This document shows positions 1-10,459 of a stretch of DNA of 64,000 nt, one piece after another. The position numbers and the translations under genes are program-made. Each line of letters starts with the position of its first letter. The stretch's first letter is position 1. The notes below the pieces were generated by a model, which was not told where the DNA came from, made no database searches, and was given only the letters and a program-made list of their open reading frames with translations. Source of the stretch: Daphnia pulex (Eukaryota > Arthropoda > Branchiopoda > Diplostraca > Daphniidae). The stretch is from positions 11,298,001-11,362,000 of the forward strand of contig NC_060019.1 in NCBI RefSeq assembly GCF_021134715.1. The letters run 5' to 3'.

Positions 1-757
1 TTTGGAGAGGGGAAATGGCTTTATGGACACAAGTTAAACGTCTTTAGGTCTAGATCAAGGTCACGGCATTGGAAGACTATTTCCTGACGTTGTAAATGAT
101 TTAATACATTTCGCTCGCTGTCGAACAAAGGAAATCACGTGCTCCTCCATAGCTGATATCGAGTCAACTCTACTATAGCCCACGTGATATGCAAATCCAA
201 CCCCTAGCCAAAGCAGTCGGTACAAGTTTTAGACCTTTGAGCGGTTATTATATGATGGCTAGACTACTTTGTAATCGGCTGGATTTTCTTTCTTTGACGT
301 TTAGAAAAAAAGGGGGAGTGGAAGGGAGGTTCGATCGGCTTCTAGAAGAAAAAAAAAAGGACAACAAAACCCATGGCAACAGACGAAAAATGAAACCATC
401 CCAGACGGGGGACCTTTAAACTCTTGCTGATTGGTGAAATATTTTTTTACGAGGTCGCCAACCGGAAAGGAATGGAGACAAAAGACCGCAGGGTGAATTG
501 GGAAAAAAAAGATGAGATTGGCAAGATAGACAAGATAACTCTCGCCAATGAACATTTTTAACACACTCAGTTGGTTGGTAAACAAAATGAACATTTTTTA
601 GCCGGCCTTTTCAATATGTCTTGGCACTCTACTCGCCTTCCGTATAGCTTCAAACAGGCATCTATTCATAGCATTTTCGCCCTGGCACCAAAAGGACTAG
701 TTTGCCTCTGGTCCAAAACAGAGAAGAAGAAAAAAAACACTTGACTAAACAACTAAC
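1..757. other. Intron of the AdoMet decarboxylase gene; no exon seen
   Basis: This stretch follows the GTTAGT donor of the AMD1 exon on the minus strand. Several purine-rich runs (300-370, 480-520, 720-740) give short chance ORFs but none resembles a known protein. It is best read as a long first intron. Confidence 0.5.
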
Positions 758-885
758 CTGGGGACTTTGCGAAGATCGCAATGTTGGATAGCGCCATCTT
801 TCCGAGTGAACCAGACTTCCAAAAGCTTCTCCACGCCTTCGAAATAGTGTTCTTGATGGTGGTTTTCGTTATTATCCTTCTCCAT
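758..885 (-). CDS. AMD1: S-adenosylmethionine decarboxylase, first coding exon (partial gene)
   Basis: The exon reads MEKDNNENHHQEHYFEGVEK and continues LLEVWFTRKDG...CDLRKVPR. This matches the N-terminus of eukaryotic AdoMet decarboxylase, where the FFEGxEKLLEVWF block is diagnostic. The enzyme makes decarboxylated AdoMet, the aminopropyl donor for spermidine and spermine, and is cytosolic. The ATG at 885 is the first in-frame ATG next to the conserved block. The exon ends in phase 2 at a GTTAGT donor (757-752). No later exon (with the pro-enzyme Ser cleavage site) was found in 1-757, so the rest must lie beyond the left edge. Vertebrate AMD1 has a short inhibitory uORF (MAGDIS); no such peptide was seen upstream here. 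Identification is confident despite the short length. Confidence 0.85.
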
Positions 886-2106
886 AAGGGTAGCAGTATA
901 AGCTCCAGATGATAGATCAGAAGTGAAAATTTTTCTCTGCAATTTCTCTGATCACTGAGTTGTTTCCCCTCAAAAAGTTCAGTGATGGTGGTGGTTAAAA
1001 AAAAGAGCTGGTAAAGGGTTTGAGAGCGGTACAGAAATGTCTACTTCGCTAGGCCGTGCCGGTTAGACTGATTGTATGTCTGCTGAGGGGGTTGGTGAAA
1101 TAGAGAAACTTGCAAAAGGGGAGGAGCTTCCTGTCGCACCGCCAACCAATAGAGTGCGTACCTAGTCCAAGACCCGGCCATTTTGAATTGAAAGTATAGA
1201 AAAAAAAATCGGAAACAGGCCACAACTGCGGTGGCTATTTGTTCGCAGAAAATAACGAAATGCAAATCAGGGAATTTCCGTTGGATTTTCATGTTGCAAT
1301 CCATTGGGTTTCTTTCTCCCATTGACCACTTGTAAAAATTTCCATTTCGCCTGGATGTCACCACTTCCAGCGGTCGTTCATATTCATATGCAAATTTTTG
1401 GGAAACGATCGGGTGTCATCAATGAAAAAAAAACGAACTTTCGACTGTGTGATTTGATGACTAAAGGGCAATGTTTAACAGTCGTGGCGACTGTTTGATT
1501 CCCCGGGGATAAAATGTTTGACTCGGGTTTCTCATTTCAATATGACATGATATCGACAATCGCTAGTTTTGCCATCCCTGCTGATTCAGTGGTCAACTGT
1601 CTATTCATTCGTCTTTTTTACTTTCGTCTCTATCTTATCAATTCTGGTCAAAATCCACTTGAGTACCAAGCAAAGTTCATCAGCTGTCACGCGACACTCC
1701 AATGAACCGGTTTGCCTTTTTGTGGTAATCGGGAAAAATTCGCTTCCTGCTTTTATTACGGTTTAACGTTGTTGAAAAATAAGAATAACCAGGATTTAAA
1801 TCAACTCTTATATTGAGCCTCTTATCATCAATTGAGCAACCTTTTTAAGAGTGGAAATAGACATATATTTTTTGGCTCAGTTCAGTTTTACGACAGATGC
1901 AAATGCCGGTAGAGTATGTTGCACATAATTTGCCAAGGAACGTCATCATTTTCGATTTAGAACCACCTTTTTTCTTCTTACGGTTGAATTAGATACAGTT
2001 GACATTTGGAAAATTTCTTTAAAGCGTAGAGTCACGTTGACAAATGTATTTTTAAATCGTTTGCTTATTTTCTCCTTATCAAAATAGAATACATGGTTGG
2101 GTGGAA
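886..2106. other. Upstream/5'UTR region of AMD1; no gene seen
   Basis: AT-rich sequence with only short ORFs and no recognisable protein. The part just above 885 should hold the AMD1 leader and promoter. I found no clear TATA box, and the region ends abruptly at the repeat island at 2107. Confidence 0.4.
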
Positions 2107-2567
2107 TTTCCCGATAGGGATTTATCGGCAAACGACCCTGTCTCCTCCCACCCACCACCCCACCCCACCCGACCCCACTCTACCCACCTCCTACTCCGAC
2201 TGTGGGACGACGTCTCTTTCTTCTACGGCTCGATAGCTGTTTTCGGGGTTTTTTACTCGATTTCTCTCTGGGAGGTGGCGCTGTTCCTCTCGGAGAGATA
2301 GGGAAACTATTTTCGTTTGGGGGGTTCCATTGTTCTTTTATGCGATTTGTGGGGGTTTTCGTCACGGTATTCAAATTGCGACCATCTTGTAGAGGGGATG
2401 CTTTTACATTGCAACGTCGTGATCCCGCTTTGATTGAGATAAAGGGGTTGGTGTGATTTAAATGTAAAAAAGAATCGCTTATTTTTAGTTAGTTTTTCTC
2501 CCGACAGGTGGTTCTGACGCCAATCCATAATTCAAGGCCGACGAACTTCAACGCGGCCTTGGATTGG
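2107..2567 (-). repeat. 0.46-kb repeat unit, copy 1 (inverted relative to copies 2 and 3)
   Basis: It starts TTTCCCGATAGGG (2107-2119) followed by ATTTATCGGCAAACGACC, a C-rich tract of CCCCAC repeats, and ends in the imperfect palindrome CAAGGCCG...CGGCCTTG. The same unit recurs at 5308-5769 and 11885-12346. On the reverse strand all three copies keep a short open frame rich in Arg, Lys and Pro (PPPREKSSKKPRKQLSSRRR and similar), but this matches no family I know. Confidence 0.75.
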
Positions 2568-2703
2568 AATGCCGATCCCTTGCTTCGCGCGCGAGTTTCC
2601 CGATAGGGTGTTTTTTTCACGGGGTTTAGGTTTTTTTGGGGGAATTTGTCAATATTTCCACCAATCATCAATTTCTCATTTTTCCACCAATCAACAATTT
2701 CTC

Positions 2704-3283
2704 ATGAATCATTTTAATGGCATTAAAATAGATCATGAATGTGGAGAGAACCCTTATGATGCAGTGTCATTTGCTGTGAAATCGGCCCTTTATGCAACAT
2801 AAATTCCATCTATTAAAATATCAACCATGGATGGATATCAACATGAACTGGAGGTATTCAATAACACTCATACTCAGGCTCATCGTTGTCGAAAAGCACT
2901 TGGAGGAGGAATGCGGCAGGCGGGTATTTTGGCCGCAGCCGGAATTTTGTCACTTTCAAAGGGACCTACCAGGGTAGCTCAAGATCATATTTTCACCAAA
3001 CAATTGGTCAATTGGCTGTTACTGCGCAAGAGGTTGGAAAAAGCGTTGTGGAAGTTGATCGATATACCGTAGAGACGAATATGGTTATGCTAAAAGTCGA
3101 GCCCATATCAGGTGCTACCCCTAATTCAATTGTGAAAAGATTTGCTGAATCTACTGAAAAGGAAGTTCACGGGATCGGTCAAGATATTCGTTGGCTTGCT
3201 TACCCGATGACTGAAACGAACATCATAATTGTTGTTCACTGCAGTAACCCACCTGAAGACATCAATCTCGCTCAAGACAAATA
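2704..3283 (+). pseudogene. EXOSC7-threonine aldolase chimeric fragment, left arm
   Basis: The 5' part (to about 2853) encodes ECGENPYDAVSFAVKSALYA and MDGYQHELE, matching the RNase PH-like exosome subunit RRP42/EXOSC7. It then passes through an intron-like tail ending CTCAG into [20 protein letters not shown], the hallmark of PLP-dependent threonine aldolase. A later part gives ETNMVMLKVEPISGATPNS and runs to a stop at 3281-3283, the aldolase C-terminus. The PLP lysine block that should precede RCRKALGGG is absent, so no active enzyme can be made. This is a copied fragment, not the functional gene. Confidence 0.8.
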
Positions 3284-3811
3284 AGGGTATGTTTTTGATG
3301 AAATCAATCAAAGTAACGCTGTATAAGTAAACTGGAAGCTTCATAAGTGCTTTATTCCATGTAACGATCATTACAAACGTAGTATTAAGTGTAGATTGGG
3401 GAATTAGTGGAAGAGCTGTTCTTTTGTTTGTATCAGCCGTTACTCGTCTTCTATTCATGTGTAAAAAATGAATACATTGTTATTTACCATTTCGTAGTTG
3501 TCGTTATGAAATCATGCGTTTTATAGCGCCTTTTTTAAAACTACCTTAAGTCATGTCGCATATCTAATTAGGTTTTTTTCCCCCAAGAAGCCAAGCACTT
3601 CCACTAGTGGTTAGATATTATACATAAATACAAAGCTCGAGCTTCGAATTCAAGCAAAACGTAACACGGCGTACAAATGTAGGGAAATTTGATTAACTGC
3701 TTGGACGTGTTTATTTAATCTTTGCTAGTAAAAAAAAAGAGAGGCCAACACCCAAGCAATAAAAGTAAGCCAGCAGTTACACACGCACGTTACGATATTG
3801 ATTGGTTTCAA
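3284..3811. other. Spacer between convergent aldolase and eIF3d fragments, left arm
   Basis: AT-rich sequence without a recognisable gene. It is duplicated in the right arm (about 7248-7776). It probably contains the original 3' flanks of the two captured fragments. Confidence 0.5.
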
Positions 3812-4450
3812 ACCTTCTCCTTCTCCGAAAAATGCTTCATCGTCGCTCTCAAACGTGTTATCGGGCACCTTGTAAAGGCGGATGACGGGCTTGTTAGGAT
3901 ACTTCACCAACAAATATTTGCCATCCTCTTCCTTCATACACAAATCATTAATCCAACGGAGAATGCCCCAAGCATTGTCGATATTAAGGTTGATTTGCGA
4001 TGCGAAATCTGACAGGTGGAACTGCTGTGTTCCAAGGATTACACGACGCGATGTATCTCGTAAGTGCATACGTGAAACATATCTGAAGCAAACAATATTA
4101 GTTACAATAATGTTCGAAGGACAACAGGAGCCTTCACATACCCGAATTTAATCCAATCAGAGTTGGCGAGCAGAGCTTGCACAGTCCATTTTGCTAGCTT
4201 GCATGCATTATTCTTCAGCTCGTTGGCCTGAACAGCACCTCGCTGAGTGTCCAGTTTCTGGCGCCATTCGACTTCACCAGACAACTTGAAGTACAAAATT
4301 ATTTTAAAGACACAGTTTCATTACGAACAGTAAATATGCATACCCTTGAGTCCCATTCATTAAGAGCTTTGATGTTGATAAATTGGTTATCACCAGCCGA
4401 TCCAACGGTGACAGCGTCATGTTCGCAACGTGCCACCAGGACACCACCTC
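3812..4450 (-). pseudogene. eIF3d C-terminal exons, left arm copy
   Basis: Three exon-like blocks read on the minus strand. Block 4450-4344 gives [20 protein letters not shown] and ALNEWDSR. Block about 4285-4142 gives [20 protein letters not shown]. Block about 4087-3812 gives [20 protein letters not shown] and [20 protein letters not shown]. These are the C-terminal half of translation initiation factor 3 subunit d. Splice-like borders are kept (CAG before 4450, GTATGC after 4344). The N-terminal half is missing and is replaced by EXOSC7 sequence immediately upstream, so this cannot be an ordinary eIF3d gene. Confidence 0.85.
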
Positions 4451-4499
4451 CTGAAAACTTAGTATTAGACTATTTATTTCAAATTCAAAGTTTTAACCT

Positions 4500-5105
4500 A
4501 CAAACCTTCATCAAAGTCAGTACACAAGGAATGTTCTCTGTGTTTAGTCTCTTGGTATCATAAGGATCATCTGAGAGCTCCAGTTCATGTTGATATCCGT
4601 CCATGGTTGCTTTTTTAATAGATGGAATTTGTGTTGCATAAAGGGCCGATTTCTCAGCCAATGACACTGCATCATAAGGGTTCCCTCCACATTGATTCAT
4701 GATCTTTTTTAATACCATTAAAATGTTTCATGAGAAATTGTTGATTGGTGGAAATATCACATCAGCTATATCAATATGTCAACATACATGACCCAACATT
4801 GCTGTCGTGTCAATAAAGAAAGTTGACATAAATTAATTAAGTATCACCTGAAGCATAGGATCTTTGTAGGAATTTGCAAATTTCATTTTCCAGATGTTGA
4901 TGAGTTTGCAAGTCTCAGCCTTGCCGATCCACTGGCATTGGAAACTAATGTAGTTTCAAGAATTATAGGGTGATAATCCAGCATTGTTCTACCATCACAT
5001 CGTAAATCATCCATTGATATATCCAAAGTTGAATTTCGTTAAGTAAGGACAATTTTATTTCAATAAGAGACCAACAGAATTTAATTATTTATACCTGGAC
5101 TCCAT
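4500..5105 (-). pseudogene. EXOSC7 (RRP42) exon 1, exon 2 piece and internal exon, left arm
   Basis: From the ATG at 5105 (MES, then a GTATAA-type donor) the minus strand continues to an exon with DDLRCDGRTMLDYHPIILET and SNASGSARLRLAN near 5010-4905. It then jumps to an internal exon at about 4718-4515 with GGNPYDAVSLAEKSALYATQ and ELSDDPYDTKRLNTENIPCV. These match the RNase PH fold of exosome subunit RRP42/EXOSC7. Exons between the two blocks are missing. The internal exon is followed by a shortened EXOSC7 intron that runs straight into eIF3d sequence at 4450. Confidence 0.8.
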
Positions 5106-5307
5106 GATGAATGAATGCTTTACGGTATATAAAAAACCGTACGGCTATTGTACCAGCTTTACGTAGTAGGGAAAATAATTTACAATCAAAGGATTATACT
5201 ACCTACATTATTTAAAATTTGACTACATTTTGCTTTAAACTTGCCTTGATTCAGTTGATTTGATTGATTAGCAGCCAGCCTTGTTTTGTTTTTGTTTTGT
5301 TTTTGAA
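5106..5307 (-). promoter_or_regulatory. Copied EXOSC7 promoter-like region, left arm
   Basis: Reading the minus strand, a TATA-like TTTTTTATATACC lies about 25-35 bases before the ATG at 5105, preceded by CCGTACGG. The same arrangement occurs in the right arm (about 5947-5980) and before 11687. This suggests that promoter and start were copied together with exon 1. Activity is not shown by sequence. Confidence 0.45.
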
Positions 5308-5769
5308 TCCAATCCAAGGCCGCGTTGAAGTTCGACGGCCTTGAATTATGGATTGGCGCCAGAACCACCTGTCGGGAGAAAAACTAACTAAAAATAAGCG
5401 ATTATTTTTTACATTTAAATCACAACGACCCCATTATCTCAATCAAAGCGGGATCACGACGTTGCAATGTAAAAGCATCCCCTCTACAAGACGGTCGCAA
5501 TTTGAATACCGTGACGAAAACCACCGCAAATCGCATAAAAGAACACTGGAACCCCCCAAACGAAAATCGTTTCCCTATCTCTCCGAGAGGAACAGCGCCA
5601 CCTCCCAGAGAGAAATCGAGTAAAAAACCCCGAAAACAGCTATCGAGCCGTAGAAGAAAGAGACGTCGTCGCACAGTCGGAGTAGGAGGTGGGTAGAGTG
5701 GGGTCGGGTGGGGTGGGGTGGTGGGTGGGAGGAGACAGGGTCGTTTGCCGATAAATCCCTATCGGGAAA
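5308..5769 (+). repeat. 0.46-kb repeat unit, copy 2, centre of the palindrome
   Basis: It runs from the CAAGGCCG...CGGCCTTG imperfect palindrome near 5315 to CCCTATCGGGAAA at 5757-5769. It is inverted relative to copy 1 and in the same orientation as copy 3. Near the end, CCGATA-AATCCC-TATCGG forms a 6-bp stem with a 6-base loop. Confidence 0.75.
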
Positions 5770-5944
5770 TTCAAAAACAAAACAAGGCTGCTATTCAAAA
5801 ACAAAACAAGGCTGGCTGCTAATCAATCAACTGAATCAAGGCAAGTTTAAAGAAAAATGTATAGTCAAATTTTAAATAATGTAGGCTTATAATCCTTTGA
5901 TTGTAAATTATTTTCCCTACTACGTAAAGCTGGTACAATAGCAG

Positions 5945-6567
5945 TACGGTTTTTTATATACCGAAAAGCATTCAGTCATCATGGAGTCCAGGTATAATTA
6001 AATTCTGTTGGTCTCTTATTGAAATAAATTGTCCTTACTTAACGGATTCAAATTTGGAAATATTAAAGGATGATTTACGATGTGATGGTAGAACAATGCT
6101 GGATTATCACCCTATAATTCTTGAAACTACATTAGTTTCCAATGCCAGTGGATCGGCAAGGCTGAGACTTGCAAACTCATCAACATCTGGAAAATGAAAT
6201 TTGCAAATTCCTACAAAGATCCTATGCTTCAGGTGATACAATTAATTTATCTCAACTTTCTTTATTGACACGACAGCAATGTTGGGTCATGTATTTTGAC
6301 ATATTGACATAGCTGATGTGATATTACTACCGATCAACAATTTATCATAACATATTTTAATGGCATTAAAATAGATTCTTGAATGTGGAGTGAACCCTTA
6401 TGATGCACTGTCATTGGCTGAGAAATCGGCTCTTTATGCAACCCAAATTCCATTAAAATAGCAACCATGGACGGATATCAACATGAACTGGAGCTCTCAG
6501 ATGATCCTTATGATACCAAGAGACTAAACACAGAGAACATTCCTAGTGTACTGACTTTGATGAAGGT
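5945..6567 (+). pseudogene. EXOSC7 promoter-like region, exon 1 and internal exon, right arm
   Basis: A TATA-like TTTTTATATACC (from 5950) is followed by TTCAGT (5971-5976) and ATG at 5981, giving MES and a GTATAA donor. Next comes DDLRCDGRTMLDYHPI (about 6069 onward) and, after a gap, an internal exon at about 6375-6567 with ELSDDPYDTKRLNTENIPSV. This is the mirror copy of 4500-5105. A few codons of the internal exon are missing relative to the left-arm copy, so the arms have diverged slightly. Confidence 0.8.
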
Positions 6568-6620
6568 TTGTAGGTTAAAACATTAAATTTGAAATAAATA
6601 GTCTAATACTAAGTTTTCAG

Positions 6621-7247
6621 GAGGTGGTGTCCTGGTGGCACGTTGCGAACATGACGCTGTCACCGTTGGATCGGCTGGTGATAACCAATTTATCAACATC
6701 AAAGCTCTTAATGAATGGGACTCAAGGGTATGCATATTTACTGTTCGTAATGAAACTGTGTATTTAAAATGATTTTGTACTTCAAGTTGTCTGGTGAAGT
6801 CGAATGGCGCCAGAAACTGGACACTCAGCGAGGTGCTGTTCAGGCCAACGAGCTGAATAATGCATGCAAGCTAGCAAAATGGACTGTGCAAGCTCTGCTC
6901 GCCAACTCTGATTGGATTAAATTCGGGTATGTGGAGGCTCCTGTTGTCCTTTGAACATTATTGTAACTAATATTGTTTGCTTCAGATATGTTTCCCGTAT
7001 ACACATACGAGATACATCGCGTCGTGTAATCCTTGGAACACAGCAGTTCCACCCGTCAGATTTCGCATCACAAATCAACCTTAACATCGACAATGCTTGG
7101 GGCATTCTCCGTTGGATTAATGATTTGTGTATGAAGGAAGAGGATGGCAAATATTTGTTGGTGAACGATCCTAACAAGCCCGTCATCCGCCTTTACAAGG
7201 TGCCCGATAACACGTTTGAGAGCGACGATGAAGCATTTTTCGGAGAA
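6621..7247 (+). pseudogene. eIF3d C-terminal exons, right arm copy
   Basis: Blocks at about 6621-6727, 6784-6927 and 6985-7247 encode the same eIF3d segments as the left arm, for example [20 protein letters not shown] and [18 protein letters not shown]. Splice borders are retained (TTTTCAG before 6621). The copy follows the EXOSC7 fragment directly, so a transcript from the copied promoter would fuse the two. Confidence 0.85.
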
Positions 7248-7776
7248 GGTTTGAAACCAATCAATATCGTAACGTGCGTGTGTAACTGCTGGCTTGCTTT
7301 TTTTGCTTGGGTGTTGGCCTCTCTTTTTTTTTACTAGCAAAGATTAAATAAACACGTCCAAGCAGTTAATCAAATTTCCCTGCATTTGTACGCCGTGTTA
7401 CGTTTTGCTTGAATTCGTAGCTCGAGCTTTGTATTTATGTATAATATCTAACCACTAGTGGAAGTGCTTGGCTTCTTGGGGGAAAAAAACCTAATTAGAT
7501 ATGCGACATGACTTAAGGTAGTTTTAAAAAAGGCGCTATTAAACGCATGATTTCATAACGTCAACTACGAAATGGTAAATAACAATGTATTCATTTTTTA
7601 CACATGAATAGAAGACGAGTAACGGCTGATACAAACAAAAGAACAGCTCTTCCACCAATTCCCAAATCTACAACAATACTACGTTTGTAATTATCGTTAC
7701 ATGGAATAAAGCACTTATGAAGCTTCCAGTTTACTTATACAGCGTTACTTTGATTGATTTCATCAAAAACATACCC
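7248..7776. other. Spacer between convergent fragments, right arm
   Basis: Mirror copy of 3284-3811. AT-rich, no gene recognised. Confidence 0.5.
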
Positions 7777-8345
7777 TTATTTGTCTTGAGCGAGATTGAT
7801 GTCTTCAGGTGTGTTACTGCAGTGAACAACAATTATGATGTTCGTTTCAGTCATCGGGTAAGCAAGCCAACGAATATCTTGACCGATCCCGTGAACTTCC
7901 TTTTCAGTAGATTCAGCAAATCTTTTCACAATTGAATTAGGGGTAGCACCTGATATGGGCTCGACTTTTAGCATAACCATATTCGTCTCTACGATATCTC
8001 GATCAACTTCCACAACGCTTTTTCAAACCTCTTGCGCAGTAACAGCCAATTGTTTGGTGAAAATATGATCTTGAGCTACCCTGGTAGGTCCCTTTGTAAG
8101 TGACAAAATTCCGGCTGCGGCCAAAATACCCGCCTGCCGCATTCCTCCTCCAAGTGCTTTTCGACAACGATGAGCCTGAGTATGAGTGTTATTAAATACC
8201 TCCAGTTCATGTTGATATCCGTCCATGGTTGATATTTTAATAGATGGAATTTGTGTTGCATAAAGGGCCAATTTCTCAGCCAATGACACTGCATCATAAG
8301 GGTTCTCTCCACATTCATGATCTATTTTAATGCCATTAAAATGAT
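7777..8345 (-). pseudogene. EXOSC7-threonine aldolase chimeric fragment, right arm
   Basis: Minus-strand mirror of 2704-3283. EXOSC7 sequence ([29 protein letters not shown]) is followed by [20 protein letters not shown] and [20 protein letters not shown]. It ends with ETNMVMLKVEPISGATPNS through a stop at 7777-7779. The reading frame differs from the left arm near 8013-8025, and the PLP-lysine region is missing, so it is non-functional as an aldolase. Confidence 0.8.
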
Positions 8346-8491
8346 TCATGAGAAATTGTTGATTGGTGGAAAATGTTTCATGAGAAATTGTTGATTGGTG
8401 GAAATATTGCCAAATTCCCCCCAAAAAACCTAAACCCCGTGAAAAAAACACCCTATCGGGAAACTCGCGCGCGAAGCAAGGGATCGGCATT

Positions 8492-9049
8492 ATGTTGCGG
8501 TCAATAAGAACGGACTTTCCGATCGAATGGAAAAGCATATGGTTGTAAGTTATCAACTTTACCGCTAGATAGCAGAAGCTAGAAGTGCAAAAGAAATCGA
8601 ACGAGTTTGACTTCAAGATTTTTGTACTCCTTCGGTTCGTCCTACTTCTTAGTTCTTACATTGATTGAAGTTTGTAAGAATCTATATGAGAAAATTCACC
8701 GAATTTCAAATGACAAATTCTTGTCATTAAAAAATTATCGCAGTCGTCATAGTCGCCATGCGATCTTAATTTAATTATTGTTAATGAGATGTAAGATTTC
8801 AAGTTTTGCGGGTAATTGAGGTAAAAACAATGCCGATCCCTTGCTTCGCGCGCGAGTTTCCCGATAGGGTTTTTTTTTGCGGAGTTGGTGTCTTTTTAGC
8901 TTTGGGTTCGATGTTTTTGTTCGATTAATCGTTTTGTAGGGATAAAAAAAAGCCTCATAACAATATGAACGGGAAAAAAAATTGCTAACCGAAATGAATC
9001 CGCCCAAAAAATTAAAAACCTACGCGCGAGTTTGACTCGAAAGTATGGG
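8492..9049. other. AT-rich spacer with an isolated copy of the palindrome terminus
   Basis: No gene is visible. At 8829-8869 lies AATGCCGATCCCTTGC...TTTCCCGATAGGG, a third copy of the end sequence of the palindromic element. It is oriented like the left end, followed by a T-rich tract. It has no matching partner to its right in this window. Confidence 0.6.
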
Positions 9050-9600
9050 GTGACAACTTTCTTTATTGACACGACAGTCGACAGCAATGTTGGGTCTTGT
9101 ATGTTGACATATTGGTATAGCTGATGTGATATTTCCACCAATCAACAAATTCTCATGAAACATTTTAATGGCATTAAAATAGATTCTTGAATGTGGAGGG
9201 AACTCTTATGATGCAGTGTCATTGGCTGAGAAATCGGCTCTTTTTTTGCAACACAAATTCCATCTATTAAAATAGCAACCATGGACGGATATCAACCTGA
9301 TGTGGAGCTCTCAGATGATCCTTATGATACCAAGAGACTAAACACAGAGAACATTCCTTGTGTACTGACTTTGATGAAGGTTTTGTAGGTTAAAACTTTA
9401 AATTTGAAATAAATAGTCTAATACTAAGTTTTCACTTTCAGATTGGAAACCATTTCCTAGTAGTTCCAACACCAAAATGAAAATGCTGCAGCTTTTCTGG
9501 TATTAAAATGATTACTGCTGTTAGGAAAATTGACAGTTGTAAGACATCAGCTATGATATTCTTAAAGATGGAACTTTTAGAGAAATAACATTTAAGCGAT
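9050..9600 (+). pseudogene. EXOSC7 fragment retaining normal exon order
   Basis: An internal exon (about 9195-9380) encodes the ELSDDPYDTKRLNTENIPCV block. It is followed by an intron with the same sequence as in the palindrome arms, but here continuing to ACTTTCAG. It then enters a decayed exon resembling the RRP42 C-terminal region (ITAVRKIDSCKTSAMIFLKM, compare the RKVGKGS...IFEMME block of animal EXOSC7). In-frame stops show that it is dead. Unlike the arm copies it is not joined to eIF3d here. Confidence 0.65.
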
Positions 9601-10059
9601 TATATAAATCTTCCAAGAGTTCACCTTTACTTATCTCTTCGTAACCTAGGTTGACTATATAATTTCTTTACCATCGCCCCTTGTCTGAATTAAAGTGCTT
9701 TTGGTATAAAAAGAAACGGCAAATAAAGCGGCAACTCAAGCATTTCTTGTAAATAGGACAGGAGATTTTGCTTTTATAATTGTGGGCTATATAAGTTCAT
9801 GAATAGGTCAAAGCCGATACTTACTGATTCGGGTGGTTATCAAGTCATACTCGACGTATGACGTCATGACGTAACATCGAAATTACGTAAAATTACAGAA
9901 GTCTTGTTGCTTTTTTCAGTTAATTTCGAACCATTATTTATAGTATTTAAATTTATATAAATAACATATAAGGTTAATAACCACCCTAAACAAGATAAGA
10001 TTTTTGATAGATTAATTGAACGTTTATAGGATGAAATTACGGCTCTATTTCTCTTATCT

Positions 10060-10306
10060 ATGAAGGGAATTTTGACTAAAATTTTCGACCGCACACTTGG
10101 AGAAACTTCTGATGTAGTGACTAAAGAAATATCTAGTTTTCTTGTTAAGAGTGGTAATCATATATCACTGAGACCCGAATTTACACAGGCTCAACAAGTA
10201 AGTGGTATAGGACTAGAAAAAGCTAGGCATTTTGCTTTACTAAAGGCAAAACTTATTATAAATGGTTTAGAAGGCAAAGAAATAGTAGAAAAAGGACAAC
10301 TTCCAG
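10060..10306 (+). CDS. Unrecognised open segment, possible exon or relic
   Basis: An 80-codon open stretch ([20 protein letters not shown], then [20 protein letters not shown]) ends in CAG followed by GTAAGT at about 10306, a strong donor. I do not recognise the protein. Its location between EXOSC7 and cyclin G relics suggests another captured piece, but chance is possible. Confidence 0.25.
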
Positions 10307-10459
10307 GTAAGTCGTTGACGATGAGACGGATTGCTTTGGGCATAGCCATCGTAAGGTGCCATTGCCGAAGTGACCATTCTATACCCTCCTTCAACTAGTC
10401 ATCTTTGACCTAGAGGTAAAATATCAGCTTACAAAATTGGAATCAACAAACAAGCACAA

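Larger units (their letters stand above)
2568..8491. repeat. Large palindromic composite element with captured host gene fragments
   Basis: Bases 2568-5310 and 5769-8491 are inverted copies of each other with small differences. Both outer ends begin AATGCCGATCCCTTGC and continue through a CGCGCGAG block to TTTCCCGATAGGG. Both inner ends carry AACAAAACAAGGCTG-type sequence. The centre (about 5308-5769) is a separate 0.46-kb unit that also lies outside the left arm. Each arm contains, from outside inward, an EXOSC7 piece joined to threonine aldolase exons, then in the opposite direction eIF3d exons, an EXOSC7 internal exon, EXOSC7 exon 1 and its 5' flank. No transposase was recognised, so if mobile it is non-autonomous. 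No convincing target-site duplication was seen. It could also be a segmental inverted duplication rather than a transposon. Confidence 0.85.

Noticed and set aside
2704-8345. Functional EXOSC7, eIF3d or threonine aldolase genes
   Set aside because: Each lacks essential parts (missing exons, missing PLP-lysine region, chimeric joints). Intact genes must be elsewhere.
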